Shown here one piece after another: positions 18,648 through 28,347 of a stretch of 64,000 nucleotides of DNA. Under the pieces are notes generated by a model, which saw only the letters and a program-made list of their open reading frames with translations, made no database searches and was not told the origin of the DNA. How positions within the stretch are numbered: the stretch's first letter is position 1; each line of letters opens with the position of its first letter. The position numbers and the translations under genes are program-made. The stretch is from Rubellimicrobium rubrum (GTDB taxonomy: Bacteria > Pseudomonadota > Alphaproteobacteria > Rhodobacterales > Rhodobacteraceae): assembly GCF_006152115.1 (NCBI RefSeq), contig NZ_VDFU01000008.1, forward strand, positions 124,001-188,000, read 5' to 3'.

Positions 18648-19081
18648 TCGCACCCGTCGCCATGTCAATCCTGGCCGGCGTCCTGATCGGCCTGAGCCGT
18701 CAGGTCAACGGGCGGCTGTCGCTGACCAAGGGGGCCTTGGGGGCTTCGTTCTGGAACCACCTCGTCGGTGCGATTGCCCTTGCGCTTGCGGCCTTGGCGG
18801 CATGGGGTGTGTCGAATGGACCCCTGGTGCCGCCCGGCCTGTCAGAGGCACCCCTGCCCGCCTGGGCCGGCGGGCCGCTGGGCGTGCTGTTCGTCGCGGC
18901 GGGAAGCTGGCTCGTGGCCCGGATCGGCGCGGCGAACACGGCGCTCCTGGTGATCGCTGGACAGATGGTCTCGGGGGCGCTGCTGGACACCCTGCGCGAG
19001 GCCGAGGGCGCGCCGATCCGTGCCCTCGGCGTGGCCATCATCCTGGCAGGGGTGGCGATCCCGCGCGGGTCAAAGGGGTAG
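18644..19081 (+). CDS. YdcZ-type (DUF606) half-size DMT transporter, second of a pair
   Basis: 145 residues starting at GTG 18644 (VIAPVAMSILAGVLIGLSRQ), overlapping the stop of its partner. It has NGRLSLTKGALGASFWNHLVGA, a segment typical of the family (N-x-x-L and FWNH), and about five helices. Presumed antiparallel partner of the preceding protein. Its last 12 bases overlap the end of the convergent VOC gene. Confidence 0.78.
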   Translation: MIAPVAMSILAGVLIGLSRQVNGRLSLTKGALGASFWNHLVGAIALALAALAAWGVSNGPLVPPGLSEAPLPAWAGGPLGVLFVAAGSWLVARIGAANTALLVIAGQMVSGALLDTLREAEGAPIRALGVAIILAGVAIPRGSKG

Positions 19082-19732
19082 GACCTCCACCCCTTCGGGA
19101 CCCGTTCGTGGTCCGTCGATGCCTTGGGCACGCAGGCGGCGCCAGAACCCCAGGCCATCGGACAGCGTCGGGTCGGCCCGGGTCTCGGGCAGGCAGTACA
19201 ACTCCACCACGTCGTCGCCCCAGGCCAGGAAGGCCACATCGACACGACCCTCGGGCTGGTCCAGCGTTACTGCCGCCCGTTCCTCCAGCCCCAGGCCCAG
19301 GAAGAAGGCCCGCATGGGACCAAGCTCCGTGCAGGAGATACCGATGTGGTCGTGGCCCCAGGGTGCGGGGACGGCAGGGGACCGCTTGGCGATCAGCTCG
19401 AACTTCGCGCCCTCGGGGCCGTCCAGGAACACGTAGTCCACGCCGTTCTCCCAGAACTCGGCGATGGAGAGCGGCCCTGTGGGCGTGGCTGCTGACAGGT
19501 GCCCCCCACGCGCCAGGCAATCCTGCAGGGCCGAGCCGAGGTCCGGCACCGACAGGGCCAGATGGTCGATGCGCCCGTGCCGTCCATCCGGCTGGCCCCG
19601 CGACAGGAGCACGGTCTGGGTGCCCAGAACCATCCGGTCCCCCTGCCGCTCGAAGCCGAAGACCTGCTGCAACTGGGCCGCGCCAGCTTCCGGGTCGGAC
19701 AGCACGAGTTCGGGGATCAGGGCGCGCGTCAT
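19070..19732 (-). CDS. VOC (glyoxalase/dioxygenase-fold) family protein
   Basis: 220 residues made of two vicinal-oxygen-chelate modules: PELVLSDPEAGAAQLQQVFG with RIDHLALSVPDL in the first, and GHDHIGISCTELGPMRAFFL with DVVELYCLP in the second. The His and Glu positions needed for a metal site are present (HLALSV, HIGISC, VVELYC). Whether it is a lyase, a dioxygenase or a binding protein cannot be told. ATG 19732 is chosen where the domain starts. Single gene. Confidence 0.8.
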   Translation of the reverse strand: MTRALIPELVLSDPEAGAAQLQQVFGFERQGDRMVLGTQTVLLSRGQPDGRHGRIDHLALSVPDLGSALQDCLARGGHLSAATPTGPLSIAEFWENGVDYVFLDGPEGAKFELIAKRSPAVPAPWGHDHIGISCTELGPMRAFFLGLGLEERAAVTLDQPEGRVDVAFLAWGDDVVELYCLPETRADPTLSDGLGFWRRLRAQGIDGPRTGPEGVEVLPL

Positions 19733-19858
19733 GGGGGCATCCTTGGACAGGGAGTGACGCCTCCTAGCCAGCCCGGTCACGGATGGCGAGTCTTCCAACG
19801 CACAGAAGGGCGCGGCCTGATCGGCCACGCCCCCGGACCCCTGCGCAAGCGCGAGGGG

Positions 19859-20944
19859 TCAGTCGTTCTCGACGCCGCCCTTGCGCTCGTTGCCGGCCAT
19901 GGAGTCGTCCAGGAACTCGCGCGTGTCTTCATAAGTGCGGGAGATGCTGTCGGTCTGGTTCAGCTCCTCCGCCTCCAACTCCTCGTTGACGCCGATCTCG
20001 GCGCCCGAGGACAGCACGTCCTCGCCCGGCGTGGCGATCAGCTGCTCCTCGAGCGACAGGTTGTCGTCGGGCATGGCCCTGTGCTCGGGCAGGAAGGGCA
20101 TGTTGTTGGGGTCGCGGATGGATCCGTCCTCCATCACGTCCTCGGCCATGTCGTCGATGGCCATGTCGCCCAAGACTTCCTCCTCCTCGGACAGTTCCGA
20201 GTCGAAGGTAGGATCGTCGCCCTGATCGATGGTGGGCGAGGCATCCCCGCCTTCCCAGCCCTGCATCACGCCCCCCAGCACGGCGCCGCCCACGCCCGCA
20301 TCCTCGGAGGTGGCGTCGCGCAGGTCGCGCTCGTCGTTTTCCAGATCCTGGAGATGGGCCACGCGCTCCCGGTTCCAGGCGGCCTTGTCCTCGTGGCCGT
20401 GGCCGATGATCGACAGGTCCGTGGGCTCGTCCTCGATCGGGACGGGGCCTTCCTCGGGCGCGGTCATCTGGATGCCGTGCCCTCCATTGAGGTTCGGGTC
20501 GGTGTCGCGGTTCCCGCCCAGGGCGTCCCCGCCCGGCGGAACCAGGACATCCTGCAAGGCATCCGGGTTGGCACCCAGCGTCTCAGCCTCCGTGTCGTCC
20601 GAGGTGCGGTAGCCGTCCTCGTCCGCCTCTTCGGCATCCTCGGCGTCATCGTCGTTGTCGAGGTCGTTGTCGGCATCACGATAACCGTCGTCGTCCTCGG
20701 TCTCGATCTCCGGGTCCACGTCGTCCCGGTCCTCGGACGGATAGCCCGCGCCTTCGATCCGCGTGTCCTGCTGGCCAGTGGTCTGGACCTGCGGGGCCGG
20801 CTCCCCCTCGGGGCGGCGACGGCTGAAGGCGGCGTTGATGGCGCGGCCCGCCCCTGCCGTGGAGCCGACAGGGCGGGTGTCCATGGACACGGCGCGCTCG
20901 GTGACGGCGTCGTCCCGATCGGGTGGGTTCGGTTGGTCAGCCAC
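19859..20944 (-). CDS. Highly acidic protein of unknown function beside nrdJ
   Basis: 361 residues, unusually rich in Asp and Glu, with no signal peptide, membrane segment or recognisable domain. Low-complexity acidic stretches (about 70-120) contain a repeated DGYR unit; later parts (PNNMPFLPEHRAMPDDNLSL and EDVLSSGAEIGVNEELEAEE) look less repetitive and could be short binding motifs. The start is GTG 20944 with AAGGAG eight bases upstream. It lies 91 bases downstream of nrdJ on the same strand and may share its transcript. Such composition suggests a disordered protein, for example a chaperone-like, DNA-mimic or metal-buffering role, but nothing in the sequence decides. I recognise no family. 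Confidence 0.7.
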   Translation of the reverse strand: MADQPNPPDRDDAVTERAVSMDTRPVGSTAGAGRAINAAFSRRRPEGEPAPQVQTTGQQDTRIEGAGYPSEDRDDVDPEIETEDDDGYRDADNDLDNDDDAEDAEEADEDGYRTSDDTEAETLGANPDALQDVLVPPGGDALGGNRDTDPNLNGGHGIQMTAPEEGPVPIEDEPTDLSIIGHGHEDKAAWNRERVAHLQDLENDERDLRDATSEDAGVGGAVLGGVMQGWEGGDASPTIDQGDDPTFDSELSEEEEVLGDMAIDDMAEDVMEDGSIRDPNNMPFLPEHRAMPDDNLSLEEQLIATPGEDVLSSGAEIGVNEELEAEELNQTDSISRTYEDTREFLDDSMAGNERKGGVEND

Positions 20945-21035
20945 GGTAGCGCTCCTTCGGATGCAGTGCCTTGGGGGCGGCATGCCTGTCCCGGCCCCTT
21001 GCCTGCTCAATGCCCGAGGCGCGCGGGGGTTCCTG

Positions 21036-23351
21036 TCAGCCGCAGCGCGAGAAGCCGCAGGTCGCGCAGCTCAGGCAGCCCTCCTGCACGCGGACCTCGT
21101 AGCTCCCGCAGGAGGGGCAGGCCATGCCGGGCGGGGCTGCGACCGCGTCCTGGGCCGGGGTCTCCTCCCAACCGGCATCGTCGAACTTGCCGGTCCGCAC
21201 CACGGGCGTGGCGGTGCCCTGCGGCTCGACCAGGGACGCCGCGCTGTCCAGAAAGCCGGTGTGCTTGAGGTGCTTCTCGATCTCGATGCCGATGGCGGCC
21301 AGGATCGAGGGCACGTACTTGCCCCCCATCCAGGCCCCGCCGCGCGGGTCGAACACGGCCTTGAGCTCATCGACCACGAAGGCCACCTCGCCGCCGCGCC
21401 GGAACACGGCCGAGATCATGCGCGTCAGCGCCACCGTCCAGGCGTAGTGCTCCATGTTCTTGGAGTTGATGAAGACCTCGAAGGGCCGCCGCCGCCCGTC
21501 CACGACGATGTCGTTGACGGTGATGTACATGGCGTGCTCGGACCCCGGCCAGCGCAGCTTGTAGGTGGCGCCCTCAAGCTCCTCGGGGCGCTCCATTGGC
21601 GGGTCCTCGGCCTTCGGCTCGGGCTTCGGAGCCTCGGCGACCGACAGCACGGACCCGGTGACCGCGTTCGGGCGGTAGGTGGTGCAGCCCTTGCATCCCC
21701 CGTCCCAGGCGGCCTGATAGACGTCGCGGAACTCCTCGAAGGGGATGTCGGCGGGCACGTTGATGGTCTTGGAGATGGAGGAGTCCACCCATTCCTGCGC
21801 CGCGGCCTGCATCCGCACGTGATCCATCGGGGTCAGGTCCTGCGCCGTGACCACGTGGTCAGGCAGCGGCGCGGCGCCCCTAAGCCTGCGCCAGAGCGCG
21901 ACGGCATGATCGACGACCTCCTCCTCCCGCCGGCTCCCGTCCGGCATCAGCACCTTGCGGGTGTACGCGGTGGCGAAGACCGGCTCGATCCCCGAGGACA
22001 CGTTGCCCGCATAAAGCGAGATGGTCCCCGTGGGCGCGATGGAGGTGAGGAGCGCGTTGCGGATGCCATGCGCCCGCACAGCCTCGCGGACGTCCTTGTC
22101 CATGCGCGACATGGTGCCGGAGGCCAGGTACTTCTCCGCATCAAAGAGCGGGAACGGCCCCTTCTCCTTGGCGAGGTCAACCGAGGCCAGATAGGCCGCC
22201 CGCGCGACCTGCCGCATGGTGGCGCGGGTCCAGTCCGCCGCCTCCTCGGAGCCGTAGCGCAGCCCTACCATCATCAGCGCGTCCGCGAGCCCCGTCACCC
22301 CGAGTCCGATGCGCCGCTTGGTCCGGGCCTCCTCGGCCTGCTGGGGCAAGGGAAAGCGCGACAGGTCCACGACGTCGTCCATCATGCGAACGGCCACGGC
22401 CACGAGATCTCGCAGGTCCCCTTCGTCCAGTTGCGCGCCCGGCCCGAACGGGTCCCGCACCAGCCGCGACAGGTTCACGGAGCCGAGGAGGCAAGCCCCA
22501 TAAGGAGGCAAGGGCTGCTCCCCGCAGGGATTCGTGGCCGCGATGGTTTCGGCGTAGCGCAGGTTGTTCTCCCGGTTGATCCGGTCGATGAAGATCACCC
22601 CCGGCTCCGCAAAGTCGTAGGTCGACCGCATGATCCGGTCCCACAGGTCCCGCGCCCGGATGGTCCTGTAGACCCTGCCGCCGAACACGAGATCCCAGTC
22701 GCCGTCGGACCTGACCGCTTCCATGAAGGGGTCCGTGACCAGCACGCTCACGTTGAACATCCGCAGCCGCGCCGGGTCCTGCTTGGCGGTGACGAAGTCC
22801 TCGATGTCGGGATGATCGCAGCGCAGGACCGCCATCATCGCGCCACGCCGCGATCCCGCCGACATGATCGTCCGGCACATCGCGTCCCAGACATCCATGA
22901 ACGACAGCGGGCCCGAGGCGTCCGCGCCCACGCCCTTCACCTCGGCTCCCCTGGGCCGCAGGGTCGAGAAGTCGTAACCGATCCCGCCCCCCGCCTGCAT
23001 CGTCAGCGCCGCCTCTTTGAGGGCGTCGAAGATGCCGGCCATGGAGTCCTGGATCGTGCCCATGACGAAGCAGTTGAACAGGGTGACGGACCGCCCGGTC
23101 CCCGCCCCGGCGACGATCCGGCCGGCCGGCAGGAAGCGGAAGCCATCGAGCGCGGCTTGGAACCGCGGCTCCCACACCTCCGGTTGCGCCTCGACCGAGG
23201 CCAGCGCCCGCGCCACCCGGCGCCAGGTGTCCTCGACCGTGACGTCCAAAGGCGTCCCGTCCGGCCCCTTGAGGCGGTACTTCATGTCCCAGATCGATTC
23301 CGAGATCGGCGCGAGGAAGCGCGAGCCGATGGGGTTCTGGTCGTTGGCCAT
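21036..23351 (-). CDS. nrdJ: Adenosylcobalamin-dependent (class II) ribonucleotide reductase
   Basis: Reduces ribonucleotides to deoxyribonucleotides using a thiyl radical made from coenzyme B12, with or without oxygen. The 771-residue protein carries RFLPAGRIVAGAGTGRSVTL with FNCFVMG (first redox cysteine), the finger-loop region ATNPCGEQPLPPYGACLLGS (active-site cysteine and glutamate), a C-terminal domain ending CPSCGSYEVRVQEGC and CATCGF, a zinc-ribbon-like and redox-active tail. ATG 23351 has GGAGA eight bases upstream; a GTG at 23363 would add four residues. No class I genes (nrdAB) are in the window. The gap to the divergent DUF1489 gene is too short for a full cobalamin riboswitch. 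Confidence 0.94.
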   Translation of the reverse strand: MANDQNPIGSRFLAPISESIWDMKYRLKGPDGTPLDVTVEDTWRRVARALASVEAQPEVWEPRFQAALDGFRFLPAGRIVAGAGTGRSVTLFNCFVMGTIQDSMAGIFDALKEAALTMQAGGGIGYDFSTLRPRGAEVKGVGADASGPLSFMDVWDAMCRTIMSAGSRRGAMMAVLRCDHPDIEDFVTAKQDPARLRMFNVSVLVTDPFMEAVRSDGDWDLVFGGRVYRTIRARDLWDRIMRSTYDFAEPGVIFIDRINRENNLRYAETIAATNPCGEQPLPPYGACLLGSVNLSRLVRDPFGPGAQLDEGDLRDLVAVAVRMMDDVVDLSRFPLPQQAEEARTKRRIGLGVTGLADALMMVGLRYGSEEAADWTRATMRQVARAAYLASVDLAKEKGPFPLFDAEKYLASGTMSRMDKDVREAVRAHGIRNALLTSIAPTGTISLYAGNVSSGIEPVFATAYTRKVLMPDGSRREEEVVDHAVALWRRLRGAAPLPDHVVTAQDLTPMDHVRMQAAAQEWVDSSISKTINVPADIPFEEFRDVYQAAWDGGCKGCTTYRPNAVTGSVLSVAEAPKPEPKAEDPPMERPEELEGATYKLRWPGSEHAMYITVNDIVVDGRRRPFEVFINSKNMEHYAWTVALTRMISAVFRRGGEVAFVVDELKAVFDPRGGAWMGGKYVPSILAAIGIEIEKHLKHTGFLDSAASLVEPQGTATPVVRTGKFDDAGWEETPAQDAVAAPPGMACPSCGSYEVRVQEGCLSCATCGFSRCG

Positions 23352-23480
23352 CAGGGTCTCCACTCAGCCGAAAGCCCGATCCTGGGGCCACATGGGGGAT
23401 GGGTCAACAAGATGTGGGGTCGCGACCCTTGCGGGCAAGCGGCCCGACCTTATGCTGCCGCGGCTGGAACGGAGGCGGGA

Positions 23481-23936
23481 TTGGCGGAACTGCACTTGAT
23501 GAAGCTGTCGGTCGGCACGGAGGACGTGGCCGACCTCGCCGCATGGCAGTCCGGGCGGGGCCGAGGGCCCGACGGCCTGCCCCGCCACGTCACGCGCATG
23601 TGGCCCAAGCGCGAGGCGGAGCTTCTCGACGGCGGCTCGATCTTTTGGACGATCAAGGGCGTGATCCTCTGCCGCCAGCGCCTCCTTCGGCTGGAGGAGG
23701 TCGTGGGATCGGACGGCATCCCCCGCTGCGCGCTGATCCTCGACCCCCAACTGGTGCGCGTCACGCCGACGCCCCGCCGCCCCTTCCAGGGTTGGCGCTA
23801 CCTGCCCCATGCCGAGGCCCCTCGGGACCTTGGCGAGTGGGATGAGGCCGAGGACGAGTTGCCCCCCAAGCTGTCGATGGCCCTGGCGGAGTTCGGTGTG
23901 GTCTGGGGCCCAGCGCCCAAGCGGTCGGCGTCCTAA
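23481..23936 (+). CDS. DUF1489 family protein
   Basis: 151 residues, starting at TTG 23481 with GGAGG five bases before it. That start gives (M)AELHLMKLSVGTEDVADLAA, which matches the way the family begins; the in-frame ATG 23499 would remove the first conserved strand and lacks a ribosome-binding site at proper distance. Other family segments: HVTRMWPKREAELLDGGSIF and WTIKGVILCRQRLLRLEEV. The function of the family is not known to me; it is conserved in Alphaproteobacteria. It is divergent from nrdJ and overlaps the convergent NYN gene by four bases. Confidence 0.82.
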   Translation: MAELHLMKLSVGTEDVADLAAWQSGRGRGPDGLPRHVTRMWPKREAELLDGGSIFWTIKGVILCRQRLLRLEEVVGSDGIPRCALILDPQLVRVTPTPRRPFQGWRYLPHAEAPRDLGEWDEAEDELPPKLSMALAEFGVVWGPAPKRSAS

Positions 23937-24616
23937 CCGCTGATCCAGCGGACCCAGGCCTGCGGTCCTTTCGGATCGAGCGCATAGAGGCTCGGGCGCT
24001 CCGACAGGTAGGATCGCCAGTTCGCAGCGCCGATGCTGGCCAGCGTGACCTTGTGAACCGAGCCCATGCGCGCGCCCAGCATCATCATGGCCATGGCGTC
24101 ACCCTGGCCTTCGGCACGGATCAGATCCCGAATCTTGGCATCGATGGTGGGCAGAGGCTTGGAGGAAACGACCGTGCCAACCACCTCGGCCTGTGCGGGC
24201 ATCGCAAGCGCGACGAACTCCGTACAGGCCGCCCGCCATGTGGCCGGCGCTTTCGTCGTCCCGATCCCCAGGATGGGCAAGCCCCGCTCACGCAGCCAGT
24301 GCGCCAGATGCGTGAAGTCCCTGTCGTTCGACGCGACGGCAAAGGCCCCAATCCCGCCCTGGCAAGCCAGTTCCACCGCCTCGATGCAAAGCAGCAGATC
24401 CGTCCCATTCTTGGCCCCGCCCACACGGATGGCGCGGAAGCCCGCCACCCCCTCCCAAGCGCGAAACCCGGCCTCGGCGGCATAGACACGGCGCAGATCT
24501 ACGCGCCCGAGTTGGGTGGCTGTTCCCAGGATCGCCCCGGCCAGCACCGGTGGAAGGTTGTCCCCATCCACTAAAAGAGCGACTCGCCGAACCGACCCTG
24601 GGAATGACACGGCCAC
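23933..24616 (-). CDS. NYN-domain protein (LabA/DUF88-like) with OST-HTH-like C-terminus
   Basis: About 227 residues. The N-terminal 140 have the PIN-like NYN nuclease fold: RRVALLVDGDNLPP (acidic residue near the start), GTDLLLCIEAVEL and AFAVASNDRDFTHLAHWLRE (conserved SNDRDF), so a metal-dependent RNA cleavage activity is plausible. The C-terminal 80 (AKIRDLIRAEGQGDAMAMMM, WRSYLSERPSLYAL) resemble an OST-HTH/LOTUS RNA-binding domain. The start is uncertain: GTG 24616 has a GAGG close by, while ATG 24664 or 24706 would add 16 or 30 residues. Target unknown; it is a single gene. Confidence 0.75.
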   Translation of the reverse strand: MAVSFPGSVRRVALLVDGDNLPPVLAGAILGTATQLGRVDLRRVYAAEAGFRAWEGVAGFRAIRVGGAKNGTDLLLCIEAVELACQGGIGAFAVASNDRDFTHLAHWLRERGLPILGIGTTKAPATWRAACTEFVALAMPAQAEVVGTVVSSKPLPTIDAKIRDLIRAEGQGDAMAMMMLGARMGSVHKVTLASIGAANWRSYLSERPSLYALDPKGPQAWVRWISG

Positions 24617-24762
24617 TCGTTCCTCGTGCTGTATCAGCACAGGACTCCAGCCCGAATGCGGCATGGTAAAGGCGCGTTTACGTCCACGGGCCCGCTTGGG
24701 ACACAAACCCCGTCAGCAGCCTGCCATTGTTGACGGATCGTCGCTCCCGGTCTGCGGGGCGA

Positions 24763-25461
24763 TCATTTCGGTGGCAGGCGCAACTGCTCCCGCAGCCGGA
24801 GCAGAGTCTTCTGCTCCGTGTCGTTCCAAAGCGCGAGGCGGCTCAAGAACAGGGTGGCCTGACTCTGGTGGATGACGCCGTCGGCCAGAACCTTGAGGCC
24901 GTTTGCCCGCAGCGTCTCGCCCGTGGAGGTGATGTCCGAGATGGCCTCGGCCGTTTCGCCCCGGACCACGCCTTCGGTCGCGCCCTGACTGTCCACCAGC
25001 AAGTAGTCCGCGACTCCGTGCTGACGCAGGAAGTCGCGCGTGAGCCGGTGGTACTTGGTGGCGATCCGCAGCCGGTGGCCGTGGTTCCGGCGAAAGGTAG
25101 CGCAGGCGGCGTCGAGGTCGTCGAGTGTTTCCACGTCCACCCAGAAGCGCGGCACCGCGATTACCACATCGGCCGCACCGAAGCCCATGGGCGCCAGTTC
25201 CTCGACGCGGTCCTCCCATCGAGCGACCTTCTCGCGCACCAGATCCGAGCCCGTCACGCCCAAATGGATGCGCCCCGCCTCCAGTTCGCGGGGGATCTCT
25301 CCGGCAGACAGCAGGACGGGCTCCAACCCGTCCCAGTCCGACTGCGCGGCATATTCCCGGTCGCTTCCGCTGCGACCTAGCGTGACCCCTCGTGCGGCGA
25401 ACCAGCCGAAGGCATCTTCCATCAGTCGTCCTTTGGACGGCAGGCCCAGCCGCAGCGTCAT
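24763..25461 (-). CDS. hisG: ATP phosphoribosyltransferase catalytic subunit, short form
   Basis: First step of histidine synthesis: ATP plus PRPP to phosphoribosyl-ATP. The 232-residue protein lacks the C-terminal regulatory ACT-like domain of long HisG, so it needs HisZ, whose gene precedes it with a four-base ATGA overlap. Motifs seen are LRLGLPSKGRLMEDAFGWFA at the start, HLGVTGSDLVRE, and the PRPP loop region DITSTGETLRANGLKVLADG. Product inhibition by histidine acts through the HisGZ complex in characterised cases. Confidence 0.95.
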   Translation of the reverse strand: MTLRLGLPSKGRLMEDAFGWFAARGVTLGRSGSDREYAAQSDWDGLEPVLLSAGEIPRELEAGRIHLGVTGSDLVREKVARWEDRVEELAPMGFGAADVVIAVPRFWVDVETLDDLDAACATFRRNHGHRLRIATKYHRLTRDFLRQHGVADYLLVDSQGATEGVVRGETAEAISDITSTGETLRANGLKVLADGVIHQSQATLFLSRLALWNDTEQKTLLRLREQLRLPPK

Positions 25462-26555
25462 GCTCCACCCCGCAACTGCGCCACGAGCTCGGGCCGGATT
25501 ACCCCACCCACCGCCGGGACCACGCGCCCCTGCCCCAGCACCCGCGTCAGCGCGTCATAGCGCCCGCCCGTAGCGACAGGAGGAAGCTCGGGCCGGGCGG
25601 CCGCAAAAAGGCCGAACACGAAGCCGTCGTAATACTCCAGTGTCGTGCGGCCGAAGCTGCCCTCGAACGTGACGTCAGCAAGGTCGATGCCACGCCGCTC
25701 CAGGGCCTCCACCCGACGCTCCAGCCGATAGATCGCGGGTCCGATCCCGGGGGCGTCCTGTTCGAGGGTTCTCAGCGTGTCCAAGGCCGAGGGCACCGGC
25801 GCGGCGAGCGACAGGAGAGCATCGATGAGAGCGAGTTCCTCGCCCGGCAGCGGCGGCGCCAGCGCCTCGTCGCGAAGCTGCTGGAGTCGGGCCTCGATCT
25901 CGGCCCGCGTCCGAACCCCGATCTCGGGACCGGCGTCCGCCAGGGGATCGGCCAAGGCCAACAGGGCTGCGCGCTCCTCGGACACGGGGATGCGACCGGC
26001 GAACCGGTCGAGCAGCGCCCTGAACCGCCGCGGCCGCCAGACATGCCGCCGCAGCGCGGCCTTGCGCATGGGCGTGGTAGAAAGCCCGTCCACCGCCGCG
26101 AGGATGAGGCCGATGTCCCCCATGGCCGCGCGCAGATGCAGGTCGGACAGGGCAGAGGCCAAGGACACGAAGACCTCGGCATCGGCATCGGCCGGATCAC
26201 GCCCCCCGAACAGCTCGAAGCCCACCTGGAGGAACTCGCTGGGCCGCAGGGGATCGTCCGCCTCCTGCCGCCGGAACACCTCGCCCGCATAGGCGTAGCG
26301 GGCGGGGTCGAGCCCCGCCTCCATGTGCATCCGCACGACCGGCACCGTGAAGTCGGGCCGCAGCATCATCTCGCCCCGCAGCGGGTCCTGCGTGACGAAG
26401 GCCCGGGCCCGGATATCCTCGCCGTAAAGGTCGAGAAGCTCCTCGGCGGGTTGGAGGATGGCGGCCTCCACCTCCTCCGCGCCCAGGGCACGGAGGTGAG
26501 CAAGGAGGCGCTGCGCCTCGGCCTTGGCGGCCGACTTCTGGGCGGGAAGGGTCAC
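25458..26555 (-). CDS. hisZ: ATP phosphoribosyltransferase regulatory subunit
   Basis: HisRS-like protein without tRNA charging ability that forms the hetero-octameric ATP phosphoribosyltransferase with short HisG. The 365-residue sequence has class II synthetase-like segments ([37 protein letters not shown]) and near the end GTLRL-free [13 protein letters not shown]. The GTG start at 26555 overlaps the hisS stop (GTGA), and its stop overlaps hisG, so hisS-hisZ-hisG are translated as one coupled set. No anticodon-binding domain is present, which separates it from true HisRS. Confidence 0.93.
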   Translation of the reverse strand: MTLPAQKSAAKAEAQRLLAHLRALGAEEVEAAILQPAEELLDLYGEDIRARAFVTQDPLRGEMMLRPDFTVPVVRMHMEAGLDPARYAYAGEVFRRQEADDPLRPSEFLQVGFELFGGRDPADADAEVFVSLASALSDLHLRAAMGDIGLILAAVDGLSTTPMRKAALRRHVWRPRRFRALLDRFAGRIPVSEERAALLALADPLADAGPEIGVRTRAEIEARLQQLRDEALAPPLPGEELALIDALLSLAAPVPSALDTLRTLEQDAPGIGPAIYRLERRVEALERRGIDLADVTFEGSFGRTTLEYYDGFVFGLFAAARPELPPVATGGRYDALTRVLGQGRVVPAVGGVIRPELVAQLRGGA

Positions 26556-28039
26556 TTGGCGAGCAGGGCCTTGAGGTGGGCGACCAGGTCCGTCCGCGCG
26601 ATCTCCTGCTGCGCGGGACGGTCCTTCCATTCCTCGAGGCTCGCGGTCTGGGCGGCCTGCGCCCCGGCGATCAGGTCCTTGACCTGTACGACCCCCCTCG
26701 CCTTTTCGTCGCTGCCTTCGATGATCGCAAAGGGCGCGCGGCGGCGGTCGGCGTATTTCATCTGCGCGCCGAACTGCTTGGGGTTACCCAGATAGGCCTC
26801 GGCCCGGATGCCCGCCTGACGAAGCTCGGCCACGATGGCAAAGGTGTCGGCCATGCGATCGCGGTCCATGACGGTGACGACCACCGGCCCCGGTTCCTCG
26901 GCCTGCGTCCGCCCCTTGGCCCGCAGCGCGGCGAGCAGCCGGTCCACGCCGATGGAGACGCCCGTCGCGGGGACCGCCTCGCCGGTGAAGCGCTTCACGA
27001 GGTCGTCGTAGCGCCCGCCTCCCGCGACCGAGCCGAACTGGCGCGGCTTGCCGTCCTCGCCCAGGATCTCGAAGGTGAGCTCGGCCTCGAAGACCGGGCC
27101 GGTGTAATAGCCAAGACCCCGGACGGTCGCGGGATCGAGCAGGATGCGGTCCGCGCCGTAACCACCGGCATCGAGGAGCTCAGCCATCTGCGAGAGTTCC
27201 GATACCCCTGCCGCGCCGATCTGCGTCTGCCCGCACAGGGCCGTCAGGTTGCGGAGGGTGTCGGGCCCGGTCGCGCCACGGGCCTCGATGAAGCCCAGGA
27301 CGACCTGCACCTGATCCTCGGAGAGCTTCGCGCCCTTGGTGTAGTCGCCGCTCTCGTCCTTTCGGCCTTCGCCCAGCAGCGCCTTCACGCCTTGGGGGCC
27401 CAGCCGGTCGAGCTTGTCGATGGCGCGCAGCACGATGCCCCGTTCGTGGGCAAAGCGGTCGGGGTCGGCGGGATCGAGGACGCCCGCAGCCTCCATGACG
27501 CCGTTCAGGACCTTGCGGTTGTTGATCTTCACCAGGTAATCGCCCCGCGCGATGCCCAGCGTTTCCATCGCGTCGCAAAGCATCCCGCAGATCTCGGCAT
27601 CCGCCGCGACGGTCGGGGTGCCGACGGTGTCGGCATCGCATTGGTAGAACTGACGGAAGCGGCCCGGTCCCGGCTTCTCGTTGCGCCAGACGGGGCCCAT
27701 GGCATAGCGGCGATAGGGCGTGGGCAGGCTGGCGCGATGCTGGGCATAGACGCGGGCCAGCGGCGCGGTCAGGTCGTAGCGGAGCGCGAGCCAGTCGCGA
27801 TCCTCCTCCTGCCAGGCGAAGACCCCTTCGTTCGGGCGGTCTACGTCGGGCAGGAACTTGCCCAGCGCCTCGACCGTCTCGACCGCGCTCGTTTCCAGCG
27901 CCTCGAAGCCGTAATGGCGATAGACCTCGGCGATCCGCGACAGCATCGCGGTGCGTTCGGTCACCTCGGCGCCGAAGGTGTCGCGAAAGCCCTTGGGCGT
28001 CTCGGCCTTGGGGCGGCGGGTCTTGGGTTCCTTGGGCAC
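26552..28039 (-). CDS. hisS: Histidyl-tRNA synthetase
   Basis: Charges tRNA-His with histidine in the cytoplasm. The 495-residue protein has class II motif 1 near the start ([12 protein letters not shown] and following), motif 2 region [20 protein letters not shown] with [10 protein letters not shown], the HisRS region [14 protein letters not shown], and motif 3 GGGRYDDLV and [10 protein letters not shown]. It is longer than E. coli HisRS (424), as in other alphaproteobacteria. GTG 28039 follows GGAGGAG. It leads the hisS-hisZ-hisG set. The divergent slyX starts 98 bases away, so both promoters lie in that gap. Confidence 0.95.
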   Translation of the reverse strand: MPKEPKTRRPKAETPKGFRDTFGAEVTERTAMLSRIAEVYRHYGFEALETSAVETVEALGKFLPDVDRPNEGVFAWQEEDRDWLALRYDLTAPLARVYAQHRASLPTPYRRYAMGPVWRNEKPGPGRFRQFYQCDADTVGTPTVAADAEICGMLCDAMETLGIARGDYLVKINNRKVLNGVMEAAGVLDPADPDRFAHERGIVLRAIDKLDRLGPQGVKALLGEGRKDESGDYTKGAKLSEDQVQVVLGFIEARGATGPDTLRNLTALCGQTQIGAAGVSELSQMAELLDAGGYGADRILLDPATVRGLGYYTGPVFEAELTFEILGEDGKPRQFGSVAGGGRYDDLVKRFTGEAVPATGVSIGVDRLLAALRAKGRTQAEEPGPVVVTVMDRDRMADTFAIVAELRQAGIRAEAYLGNPKQFGAQMKYADRRRAPFAIIEGSDEKARGVVQVKDLIAGAQAAQTASLEEWKDRPAQQEIARTDLVAHLKALLAK

Positions 28040-28137
28040 GCGGGCTCCTCCGGGCTGCCGGGCCGCTTTAGCGTGGCCGATGGGCGGGGGCAACGGCGGG
28101 GCTGGACAGGGCGTAGCCGCTCGGGCTTGGTGCGGCC

Positions 28138-28332
28138 ATGGACCTGACCCCCCTGGAAGAACGCATCGCCCACCTCACCCGCGCCATGGACGATCTGTCC
28201 GAGGTCGTCGCCCGGCAGGAGCGCGAGATCGCCCTTCTCACGCGCCGGGTGCAGATGCTCATGGAACGGGAAGGCGAGCGCGAGGCTCAGGGGATGCGCG
28301 ACGTCCCCATCGACCGGCCGCCCCACTGGTAG
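28138..28332 (+). CDS. slyX: SlyX family protein
   Basis: 64 residues, a short coiled coil with heptad hydrophobics ([20 protein letters not shown], then [16 protein letters not shown]) and the conserved proline/aromatic tail PIDRPPHW that marks SlyX. The family's cellular role is unsettled. The reading frame starts at ATG 28138 and stops with TAG. Divergent from hisS and tail to tail with the lipoprotein gene 16 bases on. Confidence 0.82.
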   Translation: MDLTPLEERIAHLTRAMDDLSEVVARQEREIALLTRRVQMLMEREGEREAQGMRDVPIDRPPHW

Positions 28333-28347
28333 GGCTGAACCCGACAG

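Noticed and set aside
23352-23480. Cobalamin riboswitch upstream of nrdJ
   Set aside because: The divergent gap is only about 130 bases, too short for a full B12 riboswitch (about 200), and I see no B12-box-like sequence.
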